64,000 nt of DNA from an uncultured Sutterella sp. GTDB lineage: Bacteria > Pseudomonadota > Gammaproteobacteria > Burkholderiales > Burkholderiaceae_F. A model generated the notes under the pieces. It saw only the letters and a list, made by a program, of their open reading frames with translations, did not search any database and had not been told where the DNA came from. Shown here in pieces: positions 10,514-19,025 of the stretch; position 1 is the stretch's first letter; the number at the start of each line of letters is the position of its first letter. Both the position numbers and the translations under genes were made by a program. The DNA lies in the NCBI GenBank assembly GCA_944392755.1, contig CALXXT010000061.1:17625-81624 (forward strand). The letters are read 5' to 3'.

Positions 10514-10549
10514 AAAAAGGGGAGGCGCCGATCGTGCGGAGCGCCTCCC
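10514..10549 (-). terminator. Intrinsic terminator of hemL, abutting dsbD start
   Basis: The perfect 9-bp stem GGGAGGCGC / GCGCCTCCC (10520-10528 and 10541-10549) is followed on the minus strand by CTTTTT. The T run ends 5 bases before the dsbD start codon. Confidence 0.88.
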
Positions 10550-10618
10550 TCTGCTTGGCGTGAAGGAACCGGCGGGGTCCTTCGCGGTCGGACCGGAGCC
10601 GGCTGCGTCGGGCGAGCC

Positions 10619-11902
10619 TCAGCCGGCGATTTCGGCGAAGGTCTCGCGGGCGGCGGCGATCGTGGCGTCAATGACGGCGTCGTCGTGCGCGATCGAGACG
10701 AAGCCCGCCTCGAAGGTCGACGGCGCGAAGTAGACGCCGCGCTTGAGCATGCCGTGGAAGAAGCGGTTGAAAAGGGGCTGGTTCGCCTTCATCACGTCGC
10801 TGAATCCGCGGGGCGCCTGCGGCAGGAAGTAGATGCCGAACATGCCGCCCACGCTGTCGGCGCTGAATTCGACGCCGGCTTCGCGCGCCGCGTCGGCGAG
10901 GCCGTGAACGAGGCGCGAAGTGCGCCGCGCGAGTTCCTCGTGGAAGCCCGGGCGCTGAATCTTCTTGAGCGTCGCGAGGCCGCAGGCGACCGCGACGGGG
11001 TTTCCGGAGAGGGTGCCCGCCTGGTAGACCGGGCCGCACGGGGCGATCTGCTGCATCACGTCGCGGCGTCCGCCGAAGGCCGCCACGGGCATGCCGCCGC
11101 CGATCACCTTGCCGAGCATCGTGAGGTCGGGCGTGACGCCGAAGAGCGACTGCGCGCCGCCGAGGGCGACGCGGAAGCCCGTCATGACCTCGTCGACGAT
11201 GAGGAGCGCGCCGTGCTTCGTGCAGAGGCGGCGCATCGTGTCGATGAATTCCTGCGTGCCGCGCACGAGGTTCATGTTGCCCGCAAACGCCTCGACGATG
11301 ACGCAGGCGATGTCGTCACCCCACTTGGCGAAGGCGTCTTCGAGCTGCTGCGGATTGTTGTATTCAAGAACGAGCGTGTGCTCGGTGATCGATGCGGGAA
11401 CGCCAGCGGAGGACGGATTCCCGAAGGTGAGAAGGCCCGAGCCCGCCTTGACGAGAAGCGAGTCGGAGTGGCCGTGGTAGCAGCCTTCGAACTTGATCAC
11501 CTTGCTGCGGCCCGTGAAGCCCCGGGCGAGACGGATGGCGGACATGCCCGCCTCGGTGCCCGAGCTGACGAGGCGAACCTGCTCGATCGAGGGAACGATC
11601 TTCGTGATTTCCTCGGCGATCTCAATTTCGGCTTCGGTCGCGGCGCCGAAGGAGAGCCCGCGTTCGACGGCCGCTTCGACGGCGGCGACGACTTCATCGT
11701 CGTTGTGCCCGAGGATCATCGGACCCCACGAGCAGACGTAGTCGATGAAGCGCTTCCCCTCGGCGTCCCAGAGATACGGTCCCTTGGCGCGGTTGATGAA
11801 GCGGGGCGCGCCGCCCACAGAGCGGAAGGCGCGCACGGGAGAGTTCACGCCGCCGGGAATGGTCTTCTGGGCGCGGTCGAAGAGCGCTTGGTTGATGTCC
11901 AT
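10619..11902 (-). CDS. hemL: Glutamate-1-semialdehyde 2,1-aminomutase
   Basis: HemL is the PLP enzyme that makes 5-aminolevulinate from glutamate-1-semialdehyde in the C5 route to haem. The 427-residue protein starts [20 protein letters not shown], has the [18 protein letters not shown]-phosphate region, [10 protein letters not shown], and the Schiff-base lysine K265 in [10 protein letters not shown]. Length is standard. A GGAG Shine-Dalgarno lies 7 bases upstream of the ATG, right beside the T tract of the terminator that ends the PagP-like gene. A matching terminator follows hemL itself, so it looks monocistronic. Confidence 0.97.
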   Translation of the reverse strand: MDINQALFDRAQKTIPGGVNSPVRAFRSVGGAPRFINRAKGPYLWDAEGKRFIDYVCSWGPMILGHNDDEVVAAVEAAVERGLSFGAATEAEIEIAEEITKIVPSIEQVRLVSSGTEAGMSAIRLARGFTGRSKVIKFEGCYHGHSDSLLVKAGSGLLTFGNPSSAGVPASITEHTLVLEYNNPQQLEDAFAKWGDDIACVIVEAFAGNMNLVRGTQEFIDTMRRLCTKHGALLIVDEVMTGFRVALGGAQSLFGVTPDLTMLGKVIGGGMPVAAFGGRRDVMQQIAPCGPVYQAGTLSGNPVAVACGLATLKKIQRPGFHEELARRTSRLVHGLADAAREAGVEFSADSVGGMFGIYFLPQAPRGFSDVMKANQPLFNRFFHGMLKRGVYFAPSTFEAGFVSIAHDDAVIDATIAAARETFAEIAG

Positions 11903-11916
11903 CTCAAAACTCCGAG

Positions 11917-11940
11917 AAAAGCGCGGCCCGAGGGCCGCGC
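11917..11940 (-). terminator. Intrinsic terminator of the PagP-like gene, abutting hemL start
   Basis: A perfect 9-bp stem GCGCGGCCC / GGGCCGCGC (11921-11929 and 11932-11940) with a 2-base gap, followed on the minus strand by TTTTC. It ends 14 bases upstream of the hemL ATG. Confidence 0.85.
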
Positions 11941-11986
11941 CGAAACTGTGCCGCCGCCATTCTAGGCGAGGCGCTTGAATTCAAAA

Positions 11987-13153
11987 TTAAAAGGCGAAGC
12001 CGAGCGCGAGCTCGAAGTCGGTCGGCATCGGCCGCAGGCCGTAGGAGTCGCCCCGGCCGTCGACGACGCCCTTGAAGCGCATGATCGACGTGTCCATTCC
12101 GCCCGTGAGCCAGAGATGGTCGGTCATCGCCCAGGTGAAGCCGAGCGTCATCACGGGGTGCACCGAGTGGTCCGATCCGCTCGAGGACTTCGCGCGTGCG
12201 AAGCCCGCGCCCGCGCCCGCGAAAAGCCGGAAGTCGCGCGTCACGTCCATGTTGTAGGCGATCGTGAGCGAGTAGGAGTCGATGTCGATCGACTGCGTGC
12301 CGGCGTGATGACGCACCTTGATGTCGTGCGAGGAGCGCTTGAACTTGAAGTCCGTCTGCCAGCTGCGGCCCGAATAGTGGCGCAGACCCACGAACCGCAC
12401 GTCGTCGTTCTTCATGAAGTTCGACGTGTCCTCTTCGCCGTTGTCGACGTACCGCCATCCCCAGCCGCCGTAGAGAAGGTTCGGATTCTTCACGAAGCGG
12501 TTCTCGGGCGAGAGCGGCATCTTGTGGGAGGCCGCATCGTCGACCGTGATCGACGTGTAGAAGAAAAGAACGTCCGTGAAGGGAATGTAGGTGCCGTAGA
12601 AGGAGACGCGGTCCGTGCCGATCTTCGCGACGGGGAGGGGCAGCGGACAGGGCAGCCAGTGGTAGTCGCCCCGCATCGTGATGCCGGCGAGGTAGCCCGC
12701 GCCCCAGTGCAGGCCGCTCGAGCCGATCGGCCAGCGCGCCACCCAGGAGTAGCCGACCATCGGCTCGACCCGGTAGTTGCTGTCGACGAAGCTCGTGATG
12801 AAGAAGAGCCGCTCGTTGCCGCGCTCGTCGATCACCTGACGCGCGAGTCCCATGCCGAAGGGGTAGGCGTTCTGCTCGTCGCGGTTGTCCCAGGCCCACC
12901 TCGGGTGGTTCGTGTAGGTGGGAATGACGAGAAGGTTGCGGCCTTCTTCGAAGATGCGCTTCGAACCTTCGAGCGTATCTTCCCAGAAAGGCTGCCATTC
13001 GCCCGGGCGTTCCGCAGCCGGGCGCGCGTAGCCTGCCGGCGTCGTGTCGATGAAGGCGTTCCAGGCGTCGGCGGCAAAGCCCGCATGGGCCGCGCTCGAG
13101 AGGGCGGCGAAGGCGAAGCCCGCCAGGGCGAGCTTGCGGATGACTTCGGTCAT
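11987..13153 (-). CDS. pagP: PagP-like lipid A palmitoyltransferase with extra C-terminal beta-barrel-like domain
   Basis: PagP moves palmitate from phospholipid to lipid A in the outer membrane. The 388-residue product has a signal peptide (residues 1-24, ending SSAAHA), a PagP domain at about 55-205, and a further region at about 245-388 absent from classical PagP (160-190 residues). The PagP half retains the catalytic residues: H83 in TNHPRWAW and D124-S125 in FVDSNYRVEP, plus WHLP-like PLPLPVAKIG and TYIP strand segments. The C-terminal half is rich in alternating strands (SYSLTIAYNM, FRLFAGAGAGFAR, VMTLGFTWAM, LWLTGGMD) and ends ELALGFAF, an outer-membrane insertion signature with terminal Phe. 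It therefore looks like two fused small barrels. The frame is clean throughout. It is upstream of hemL on the same strand but separated by a terminator. Confidence 0.85.
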   Translation of the reverse strand: MTEVIRKLALAGFAFAALSSAAHAGFAADAWNAFIDTTPAGYARPAAERPGEWQPFWEDTLEGSKRIFEEGRNLLVIPTYTNHPRWAWDNRDEQNAYPFGMGLARQVIDERGNERLFFITSFVDSNYRVEPMVGYSWVARWPIGSSGLHWGAGYLAGITMRGDYHWLPCPLPLPVAKIGTDRVSFYGTYIPFTDVLFFYTSITVDDAASHKMPLSPENRFVKNPNLLYGGWGWRYVDNGEEDTSNFMKNDDVRFVGLRHYSGRSWQTDFKFKRSSHDIKVRHHAGTQSIDIDSYSLTIAYNMDVTRDFRLFAGAGAGFARAKSSSGSDHSVHPVMTLGFTWAMTDHLWLTGGMDTSIMRFKGVVDGRGDSYGLRPMPTDFELALGFAF

Positions 13154-13203
13154 AAGGATTTTCGCTTCGGATGAAGGGGGCGCCGAACGCGCCGCCCGCG
13201 GAA

Positions 13204-13230
13204 CCCCGAGCGGCGGTCGTCCGTTCGGGG
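13204..13230 (-). other. Hairpin in the leader of the PagP-like gene
   Basis: CCCCGAGCGG (13204-13213) can pair with CCGTTCGGGG (13221-13230), one imperfect pair, loop of 7 bases. It lies 50-75 bases upstream of the PagP-like ATG and has no T run, so it is not a standard terminator. Function unknown. Confidence 0.45.
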
Positions 13231-13298
13231 CCCGTCAATGGAAAAGACGTACGTTGCGGCATTTTAAGCGAATTCGGCATGCCGCCCCGTGCTTCGGG

Positions 13299-13328
13299 TT
13301 GCGCGCGGGGGCGCTCTGCGCGCACAAT
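13299..13328 (+). promoter_or_regulatory. Candidate sigma-70 promoter of rnpB
   Basis: TTGCGC (13299-13304) and CACAAT (13323-13328) are separated by 18 bases and place transcription start near 13335, exactly where the 5' strand of RNase P helix P1 begins. The hexamers are only partial matches to consensus. Confidence 0.5.
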
Positions 13329-13335
13329 AACGCCC

Positions 13336-13672
13336 CTGACGCAGCGGGAGTTCTCCGGACGGCCGCCGGCGCGCCTTCGGCGCGCGGGAGGAAAGTCCGG
13401 ACTCCGCAGGGTGCCGTAGCAGGTAACGCCTGCCCGCCGCGAGGCGCGGATTAGAGCAACAGAGACGAGTCGGCCTTCGGGCCGGGTGAAACGGGCAATC
13501 TCTACGGGGAGCAACATCAAATAGGCAGCCGCATGGACTGACCCGGTTCGGGCTGCGGGTAGATGGCTTGAGGCGGCGCGCGAGCGTCGTCCTAGACGAA
13601 TGGCCGTCATTCGCCCGTCCGAGGACGGGCGGAAACATAATCCGGCTTACAGGGGAGGTCCCGCTGCGTCCT
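13336..13672 (+). ncRNA. rnpB: RNase P RNA (bacterial class A)
   Basis: This is the catalytic RNA that trims the 5' leader of pre-tRNAs. The universally conserved segments are present in order: GAGGAAAGTCCGGACTCC near 13389, the CAGGTAACGCCTG region near 13420, AGAGCAACAGAGA near 13453, GGTAGATGGCTTGAGG near 13558 and AAACATAATCCGGCTTA near 13633. The ends are set by helix P1: GACGCAGCGGGA (13338-13349) pairs perfectly with TCCCGCTGCGTC (13659-13670). A terminator follows at 13693. No protein gene fits this stretch. Confidence 0.97.
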
Positions 13673-13692
13673 TCCCTTTTTTCGTGCAAAGG

Positions 13693-13721
13693 GGCGTCCT
13701 CGAACGGGGCGCCTTTTTTTT
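13693..13721 (+). terminator. Intrinsic terminator of rnpB
   Basis: GGCGTCC (13693-13699) pairs with GGGCGCC (13707-13713) with one G-U pair; eight T residues follow (13714-13721). Confidence 0.85.
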
Positions 13722-13772
13722 GCTTCGACCGCCTCCGTGCGCTCGGTTTCGCGTTCGCCGTCCGCTTATTTG

Positions 13773-13797
13773 TGGGAAAATGTGGTGATTTGTGGGA
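13773..13797 (+). promoter_or_regulatory. MraZ operator (three 10-bp-spaced TGGGN-type repeats)
   Basis: TGGGA (13773), TGGTG (13783) and TGGGA (13793) occur at exact 10-base intervals, separated by 5-base spacers. This is the layout bound by MraZ upstream of mraZ in E. coli and Mycoplasma (TGGGN repeats with 5-base gaps). The last repeat ends 39 bases before the mraZ ATG. MraZ probably autoregulates the dcw cluster here. Promoter hexamers nearby are not convincing. Confidence 0.85.
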
Positions 13798-13836
13798 GAA
13801 GCGCTCCGAAGGGCTCGGCGCGCACGGACGGCGGAC

Positions 13837-14259
13837 ATGTTTCAGGGAACGCATTTTGCTTCGCTCGACGCGAAGGGGCGAATCGCCCTTCCGTCGCGGC
13901 TTCGCGCGGCTTTGACCGAGGCGGGCGCGGCTTCGCTCGTCGCGGCGCGTCACCCCGACGGCTGCCTGGTGCTCTACGCGCCGTCGATCTGGGCCGAGCG
14001 CCGCGCGGCGCTTTCGCGCCTCGGATACGCTTCGCGCGCCTTCGTGCGCCTCGTGCTCGGCAGCGCCGTGGAGCTTCCGCTGGATGCGGCCGGCCGCATC
14101 CGCATTCCGCCCGAGCTGCGCCTTCCCGCCGGGCTCGAGCACGATGCGGCCTTCGTGGGGCTCGGCGAGCATCTTGAACTTTGGGACCGCGCGGCCTTCG
14201 CCGCCGCGGAGACCGCCGCGCTCGAGGCCGGACTCGATGCGGGCGAATTCGTTTTTTGA
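13837..14259 (+). CDS. mraZ: Transcriptional regulator MraZ
   Basis: MraZ is the AbrB-fold DNA-binding protein at the head of the dcw cluster. The 140-residue protein starts MFQGTHFASLDAKGRIALP and has two SpoVT/AbrB half-domains, each with the DxxGR signature (LDAKGRIALPSRLR and LDAAGRIRIPPELR). The frame is open to a GTG at 13792, but that lies inside the operator and adds residues not seen in the family, so ATG 13837 is chosen. rsmH follows after 15 bases. Confidence 0.96.
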   Translation: MFQGTHFASLDAKGRIALPSRLRAALTEAGAASLVAARHPDGCLVLYAPSIWAERRAALSRLGYASRAFVRLVLGSAVELPLDAAGRIRIPPELRLPAGLEHDAAFVGLGEHLELWDRAAFAAAETAALEAGLDAGEFVF

Positions 14260-14274
14260 GGGGCTAGGGCGGCC

Positions 14275-15222
14275 ATGACGGCGTTTCAGCATCTTCCCGT
14301 ATTGGCCCGCGAGGCTCCCGAGGCGCTGGTGTCGAACCCCGACGGCGTCTTCGTCGACGGCACTTTCGGCCGGGGCGGGCACAGCCGGCTTATTCTCGAG
14401 CGGCTTTCGCCGCGGGGACGCCTCATCGCGTTCGACCGCGATCCCGAAGCGGTCGCGGCGGCGGGCGCGATCCGGGATCCGCGCTTTCAAATCGTGCATG
14501 CGGCGTTCTCGACGATGAAGGAGACGCTTGCCGAGCTCGGCGTCTTCGCCGTCGACGGCATTTTCCTCGACATCGGCGTTTCGTCGCCGCAGATCGACGA
14601 CGCGGCGCGCGGCTTTTCCTTCCGCTTCGACGGACCGCTCGACATGCGCATGGACACGACGCGCGGCGAAACCGCGGCCGAATGGCTCGCGCGCGCAGAG
14701 GAGCGCGAGATCCGCCGTGTTCTTTCGGAGTACGGCGAGGAGCGCATGGCCGGCGCGATCGCCCGCGCCGTCGCGGCCGAGCGCCGCGAGCGGCCGATCG
14801 ACACGACGCAGGCGCTCGCGCGCCTCGTCGAGCGGGTGGTGCCGCGCAACCGGCGCGATCGGGACCAGCATCCCGCGACGCGCACCTTTCAGGCCATCCG
14901 CATCGAAGTGAACCACGAGCTCGACGAGCTGCGCGCGTCGCTCGCCGCCGCAGGGGCGCTTCTTCGGCCCGAGGGACGGCTCGCCGTCATTTCCTTCCAT
15001 TCGCTCGAGGACCGCATCGTGAAGCGCTTTCTCGACGCGGGCGCTCATCCCGAGCGCGCGCTCGACCCGAGGCTGCCGATTCCGGCCGACCGCCTCCCGA
15101 AGCCCTTTTTCCGCGACGTGCGCCGCACGCTTCCCTCCCGCGAGGAGCGCGAGGCCAATCCGCGGGCCCGATCGGCCGTGCTGCGCTCGGCCGAACGGAC
15201 GTCGCGGCCCTGGGAGGACTGA
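14275..15222 (+). CDS. rsmH: 16S rRNA (cytosine-1402-N4)-methyltransferase RsmH
   Basis: RsmH methylates N4 of C1402 in the 16S rRNA decoding centre using S-adenosylmethionine. The 315-residue protein starts [18 protein letters not shown], has the SAM-binding segment [16 protein letters not shown], the [20 protein letters not shown] motif, the [15 protein letters not shown] segment and the C-terminal [14 protein letters not shown] and [15 protein letters not shown] motifs. It is 3 bases upstream of ftsL and cotranscribed with the dcw cluster. Confidence 0.98.
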   Translation: MTAFQHLPVLAREAPEALVSNPDGVFVDGTFGRGGHSRLILERLSPRGRLIAFDRDPEAVAAAGAIRDPRFQIVHAAFSTMKETLAELGVFAVDGIFLDIGVSSPQIDDAARGFSFRFDGPLDMRMDTTRGETAAEWLARAEEREIRRVLSEYGEERMAGAIARAVAAERRERPIDTTQALARLVERVVPRNRRDRDQHPATRTFQAIRIEVNHELDELRASLAAAGALLRPEGRLAVISFHSLEDRIVKRFLDAGAHPERALDPRLPIPADRLPKPFFRDVRRTLPSREEREANPRARSAVLRSAERTSRPWED

Positions 15223-15225
15223 GCG

Positions 15226-15624
15226 ATGCGGCCGGCCACCCGCGGCGAACTCTTCGCCGTTCTCGTTCTCGGCGTGCTCCTCTGTGCAAGCGCGGTTGCG
15301 CTCGTGGAGGTGCAGTACCGCACGCGGCTCCTCTTCGTCGAGCATGAGCACGAAGTGGACGTCACGCGCCGCCTGATGGACGACGAAGCCGAGCTCCTGA
15401 TGCAGGTGCGCCGCGCGTCGCTGCCCGGATCCATTTCCGCGCAGGCCGAAGCGCTCGGCATGCGCGGGGCGACGGGCGACGACACGATCACGCTCGTCGA
15501 GCGGGGCGCGGGCCGGATCGAGTATTCGAGCGACACGCAGCGCCGGATGGCCGCGGCCGAAGCCGAGGAGGCTCAAAGGGCGCAGAAGGAGAAGGCTCGT
15601 CCCGAGCGGGGAGGCCGCCGATGA
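15226..15624 (+). CDS. ftsL: Cell division protein FtsL
   Basis: FtsL is a bitopic divisome protein that works with FtsB and FtsQ to activate FtsWI. The 132-residue product has a short N-terminus, one membrane helix (FAVLVLGVLLCASAVALVEV, about residues 10-30) and a periplasmic coiled-coil region. The C-terminal tail is charged and Ala/Glu-rich. Sequence conservation in this family is low; the call rests on position between rsmH and ftsI and on topology. Its TGA overlaps the ftsI ATG in an ATGA junction. Confidence 0.93.
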   Translation: MRPATRGELFAVLVLGVLLCASAVALVEVQYRTRLLFVEHEHEVDVTRRLMDDEAELLMQVRRASLPGSISAQAEALGMRGATGDDTITLVERGAGRIEYSSDTQRRMAAAEAEEAQRAQKEKARPERGGRR

Positions 15625-17447
15625 CCGCGCGCGCGTTTTGGCGGCGAGTTTCCGGGAAGGCCATCGACCTTCTGAAGCGCGACCGCGCGGCCCGCAAGGC
15701 GCAGCCCGCCGACAGCGCGAGCCCCCTCATCGTCATTCCGATCCCGAAGTGGCGCACGTACGCCGCCTTCCTCGGGATTGTCCTTCTCTTCCTTCTTTTG
15801 GTCGCCCGCGCCTTCTGGCTGCAGGTCATCACGAGCGACTTTCTGCAGGGGCAGGGCGAAGCGCGCTTTGCGCGCACGCTCCCGATTGCGGGCGTGCGGG
15901 GGGAGATTCTCGACCGCAACGGGGTCGTTCTCGCCTCCTCGCAGCCGGTGAGAAGCATTTGGGCCGACCCTGAATTCACCAAAAAGGCGACGAAGGCCGA
16001 GCTCGCCGAACTTGCGGACGTGCTCGGCATGAAGCTTTCCGAGCTGTCGGAGCGCCTGCGCAAGAGCGCTTCGAAGAACTTCGTCTACCTCGCCCGCGGC
16101 GCGAGCGTCGCGACGGGCGAGGCCGTGCGCGCGCTCGGTCTTCCGGGCGTCGGCATCACGCCCGAAGTGCACCGCGAGTATCCGGACGGTCCCGTCATGG
16201 CGCACATCGTCGGCTTCACGGGACGCGACGGGCGCGGCCAGGAAGGGATGGAGCTCGCCCGCAACGAGGTGCTCTCGGGCATTCAGGGCGCGCGGCGCGT
16301 CATCCGCGACCGCATGGGGCGCATCGTCGACGACGTCTGGGCGAAGGAGGCCGTGCCGGGGCGCGACATCGAGCTTTCGATCGACTCGAGGGTGCAGTTC
16401 ATCGCCTACGACGCCCTGAACCGTCAGATCGAAAAGAGCGAGGCGGCGGCAGGCGCCGTCGTCGTCGCCGACGTGCGCACGGGCGAAATCCTCGCCCTCG
16501 TCAACTTTCCCACGTACGATCCGAACGACCGCTCGAGCATGCGCTTCGAGCGCATGAGGAACCGCGTCCTCACCGACCAGTTCGAGCCGGGTTCGACCAT
16601 GAAGCCCTTCGCCATCGCGAAGGCGCTCGACCTCGGCATCGTGACGCCCTTCACCACGATTCAAACGGCGCCGGGCAAGCTCACGATCGGCGACCGCACG
16701 ATCGGCGACACGCACGACTACGGGCTGCTTACGGTTGCCGAAATCGTTGCGAAGTCCTCCAACATCGGCACCGTGAAGATCGCGCTCGAGATGCCTCCGG
16801 AGACGCTCTGGGATCTCTACACCCAGCTCGGCTTCGGGCGCGCGCCGCAGATCGGCTTCCCGGGCGCAACCGCCGGCCGCCTGCGGCCCGCGCGCACGTG
16901 GCGCCCGATCGAGTAGGCGACGATTTCCTACGGACACGGCGTCTCGGTGAGCCTCATGCAGCTCGTGCGCGCCTATACGGCGCTCGCGCGCGACGGCGAC
17001 GTGATCGACCTGACGCTCTTCAAGCGCGCTCCGGGCGAGCTCCCGAAGGGCGAGCCCGTCTTCAAGCCCGAGACTGCGCGGAGCATGCGCGCCATGATGA
17101 TGAGCACGCTCGAGCGCGGCGGCACCGCCGCCCGCGTGCGCGTTGCGGGCTACACGGCCGCCGGCAAGACCGGCACGGCGAACAAGGTGAAGAACGGCCG
17201 CTACACGCGCGACACCGTGGCGAGCTTCGTCGGCATCGTTCCGGCGACGGCGCCGCGGTTCATCGTGGCGGTGATGGTCGATGAGCCGAAGAAGGGCAGC
17301 CGCTTCGGCAGCATGGTGGCCGCTCCCGTCTTCGCCGAAGTGTCGTCCGGTCTCCTGCGCACGCTCATGGTGACGCCCGACGAAGCGAACGCCTCGAAGT
17401 CGGCCCGTTCGGTGCTCGCGGAGGCGCGCCGTCGGTCGAAGAGCTGA
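15621..17447 (+). pseudogene. ftsI: Peptidoglycan transpeptidase FtsI (PBP3), interrupted by in-frame amber codon
   Basis: FtsI cross-links septal peptidoglycan and is normally essential. The full frame is 609 codons, a normal length: short cytoplasmic tail, membrane helix (about 48-68), dimerisation domain (GVRGEILDRNG near 91), then the transpeptidase domain. S325-TM-K328 and S379-S-N381 lie before a TAG at codon 432 (16914-16916); K516-T-G518 lies after it. The reading frame does not shift: WRPIE-stop-ATISYGHG matches the family segment where Gln normally sits, so a single CAG-to-TAG change explains it. The 431-residue product would lack KTG and should be inactive. TAG is an ordinary stop elsewhere in the window (dsbD, murG, an ABC permease), so recoding is unlikely. 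Sequencing error, tRNA suppression or a true nonsense allele remain possible. Confidence 0.93.
16914..16916 (+). other. In-frame amber codon within ftsI
   Basis: GAG TAG GCG ACG reads Glu-stop-Ala-Thr. The downstream 176 codons continue in the same frame and are clearly FtsI. There is no Shine-Dalgarno or plausible restart directly after it; the nearest in-frame start is a GTG at 16947. Confidence 0.95.
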
Positions 17448-17504
17448 GCGTCCGCGTCCTGAGGAGCGGCGCCGTCCGAAACCCTGAACAAGAGGAATTC
17501 CATC

Positions 17505-19013
17505 ATGCAAGAGAACGCACCCATCCTCGCGTGGCTTCGCGGGATCGCGCACGAGGGCGCGCATCTGCGCCTTGACAGCCGCGACGTGAAGCCGGGCGAC
17601 ATCTTCGTCGCCGTGCCGGGCGAGAGGACCGACGGCCGCGCCTTCATTCGGGTGGCCGCGGCGCGCGGCGCCGCAGGCGTGCTTCTGGAAAAGCGCGACG
17701 GGGAGGGCGGGCACTATCCGGTGGCGGCGCTCGCCGTCGAAGGGCTCAAGGAGCGGCTCGGCGAGATTGCGGCCGAGTACTACGGCAACCCTTCGGAGCG
17801 GATGACGGGCGTCGCCGTGACCGGCACGAACGGGAAGACGACGACGGCCTTCTGGACGGCCGAGCTCTTCACGCGCCTCGGGGTCGATGCGGGCACGATC
17901 GGCACGGTCGGGGCCTTCTTCAAGGGAAGACGCCTCCCCGGACCTCACCTCACGACGCCCGACGCGCTTTCGCTCGAGCACCTCTACGCGGAGCTTCTCC
18001 GCGCGGGCGCCCGGGCCTTCAGCGTCGAAGCGAGCTCGGCCGGGCTCGACCAGGGGCGTCTCAACGGATCGCGCTTCAAGGTGGGAATCTTCACGAATCT
18101 CACGCGCGATCATCTCGACTATCACCGAACGATGGAGGCCTACCGCGACGCGAAGGCGAAGCTCTTCTCATGGCCGGGCCTTGAAGCGGCGGTGCTCAAC
18201 GCCGATGATCCCGCCTCGCTCGAATTCGCGCGCCGCGCCCGCGAAGCGGGCGTGCCCGTTTGGGCGACGGGCGCAAAGGAGACGGCCGATGCCTTTGCGC
18301 AACGCGAGGGCGCCGCGCACGTCGTCGCGGCGAGCGGCGTCGAGCCGTCTTCGGAAGGGACGGCCTTCACGATCCATTTCGATCAATGCGCCGCCCGCGT
18401 CGAGCTTCCCATCATCGGAGGCTTCAACGTGACGAACATGCTGGGCGTCGTCGCCGCGGCGCTCGCCTGCGGCTTCGGCTTCGACGACGTGCTCCCGCAT
18501 CTGCCCCACCTCGCGCCGCCCCCGGGACGCATGGAGCGCATTCCGAGCGGCGGCGCCGCGCCGCTCGTTCTGGTCGACTACGGCCATACGCCCGACGCGC
18601 TGGAGAAGGCGCTCAGAAGCCTCCGCCCCACGGCCGAGGCGCGCGGCGGCAGGCTCTGGGCGATCTTCGGATGCGGGGGCGACCGCGACCGCGGCAAGCG
18701 CCCCATGATGGGCTCGGCCGCATCGCGCTTCGCCGACCGCGTCGTCGTGACGAGCGACAACCCGCGCTCGGAGGATCCCGAGACGATCATCCGCGAGATT
18801 CTCGCGGGCTGCGACGGTCCGGCCGAAGTGAGCTCGTGCGTCGATCGGCGCGAGGCCGTCGTTGAGGCGGTGGCCTCGGCCGCGCCCGAGGACGTCGTTC
18901 TCGTGGCCGGGAAGGGACACGAAAGCGAACAGATTTTGAAGGACGGTCCGCACCCCTATCGGGACGACGAGGCCGTTCGCGAAGGATTCAACGAACGCCG
19001 CGTGCGCGGCTGA
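17505..19013 (+). CDS. murE: UDP-MurNAc-L-Ala-D-Glu:meso-diaminopimelate ligase
   Basis: MurE adds meso-diaminopimelate to the peptidoglycan precursor with ATP. The 502-residue protein has the N-terminal UDP-binding domain (LDSRDVKPGDIFVAVPG near residue 23), the Mur-ligase P-loop VTGTNGKTTTAFW near 105, and the C-terminal DNPRSEDP motif that marks meso-DAP rather than lysine specificity, followed by VAGKGHE. An AAGAGGAATT Shine-Dalgarno region precedes ATG 17505. It lies 57 bases after ftsI; murF follows after 12 bases. Confidence 0.97.
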   Translation: MQENAPILAWLRGIAHEGAHLRLDSRDVKPGDIFVAVPGERTDGRAFIRVAAARGAAGVLLEKRDGEGGHYPVAALAVEGLKERLGEIAAEYYGNPSERMTGVAVTGTNGKTTTAFWTAELFTRLGVDAGTIGTVGAFFKGRRLPGPHLTTPDALSLEHLYAELLRAGARAFSVEASSAGLDQGRLNGSRFKVGIFTNLTRDHLDYHRTMEAYRDAKAKLFSWPGLEAAVLNADDPASLEFARRAREAGVPVWATGAKETADAFAQREGAAHVVAASGVEPSSEGTAFTIHFDQCAARVELPIIGGFNVTNMLGVVAAALACGFGFDDVLPHLPHLAPPPGRMERIPSGGAAPLVLVDYGHTPDALEKALRSLRPTAEARGGRLWAIFGCGGDRDRGKRPMMGSAASRFADRVVVTSDNPRSEDPETIIREILAGCDGPAEVSSCVDRREAVVEAVASAAPEDVVLVAGKGHESEQILKDGPHPYRDDEAVREGFNERRVRG

Positions 19014-19025
19014 TGGAGAAGCGAC

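Noticed and set aside
8298-10733. Forward 811-codon frame opposite dsbD
   Set aside because: Antisense shadow; DsbD on the other strand has all expected cysteine motifs.
13792-13836. Upstream GTG start for mraZ
   Set aside because: It lies inside the operator and adds residues absent from MraZ proteins.
13264-15576. Reverse 770-codon frame spanning rnpB, mraZ and rsmH
   Set aside because: It crosses the RNase P RNA and two well-supported genes; composition is that of an antisense shadow.
16947-17447. Separate gene for the C-terminal part of FtsI starting at GTG 16947
   Set aside because: Same frame as ftsI, no Shine-Dalgarno, and a lone half transpeptidase domain has no known function; a nonsense change explains it better.
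15621-17447. Genome-wide reassignment of TAG
   Set aside because: dsbD, murG and the OppB-like permease end with TAG at the family-expected positions, so TAG is used as stop here.
15573-18125. Reverse 850-codon frame opposite ftsI and murE
   Set aside because: Antisense to conserved genes and without motifs.
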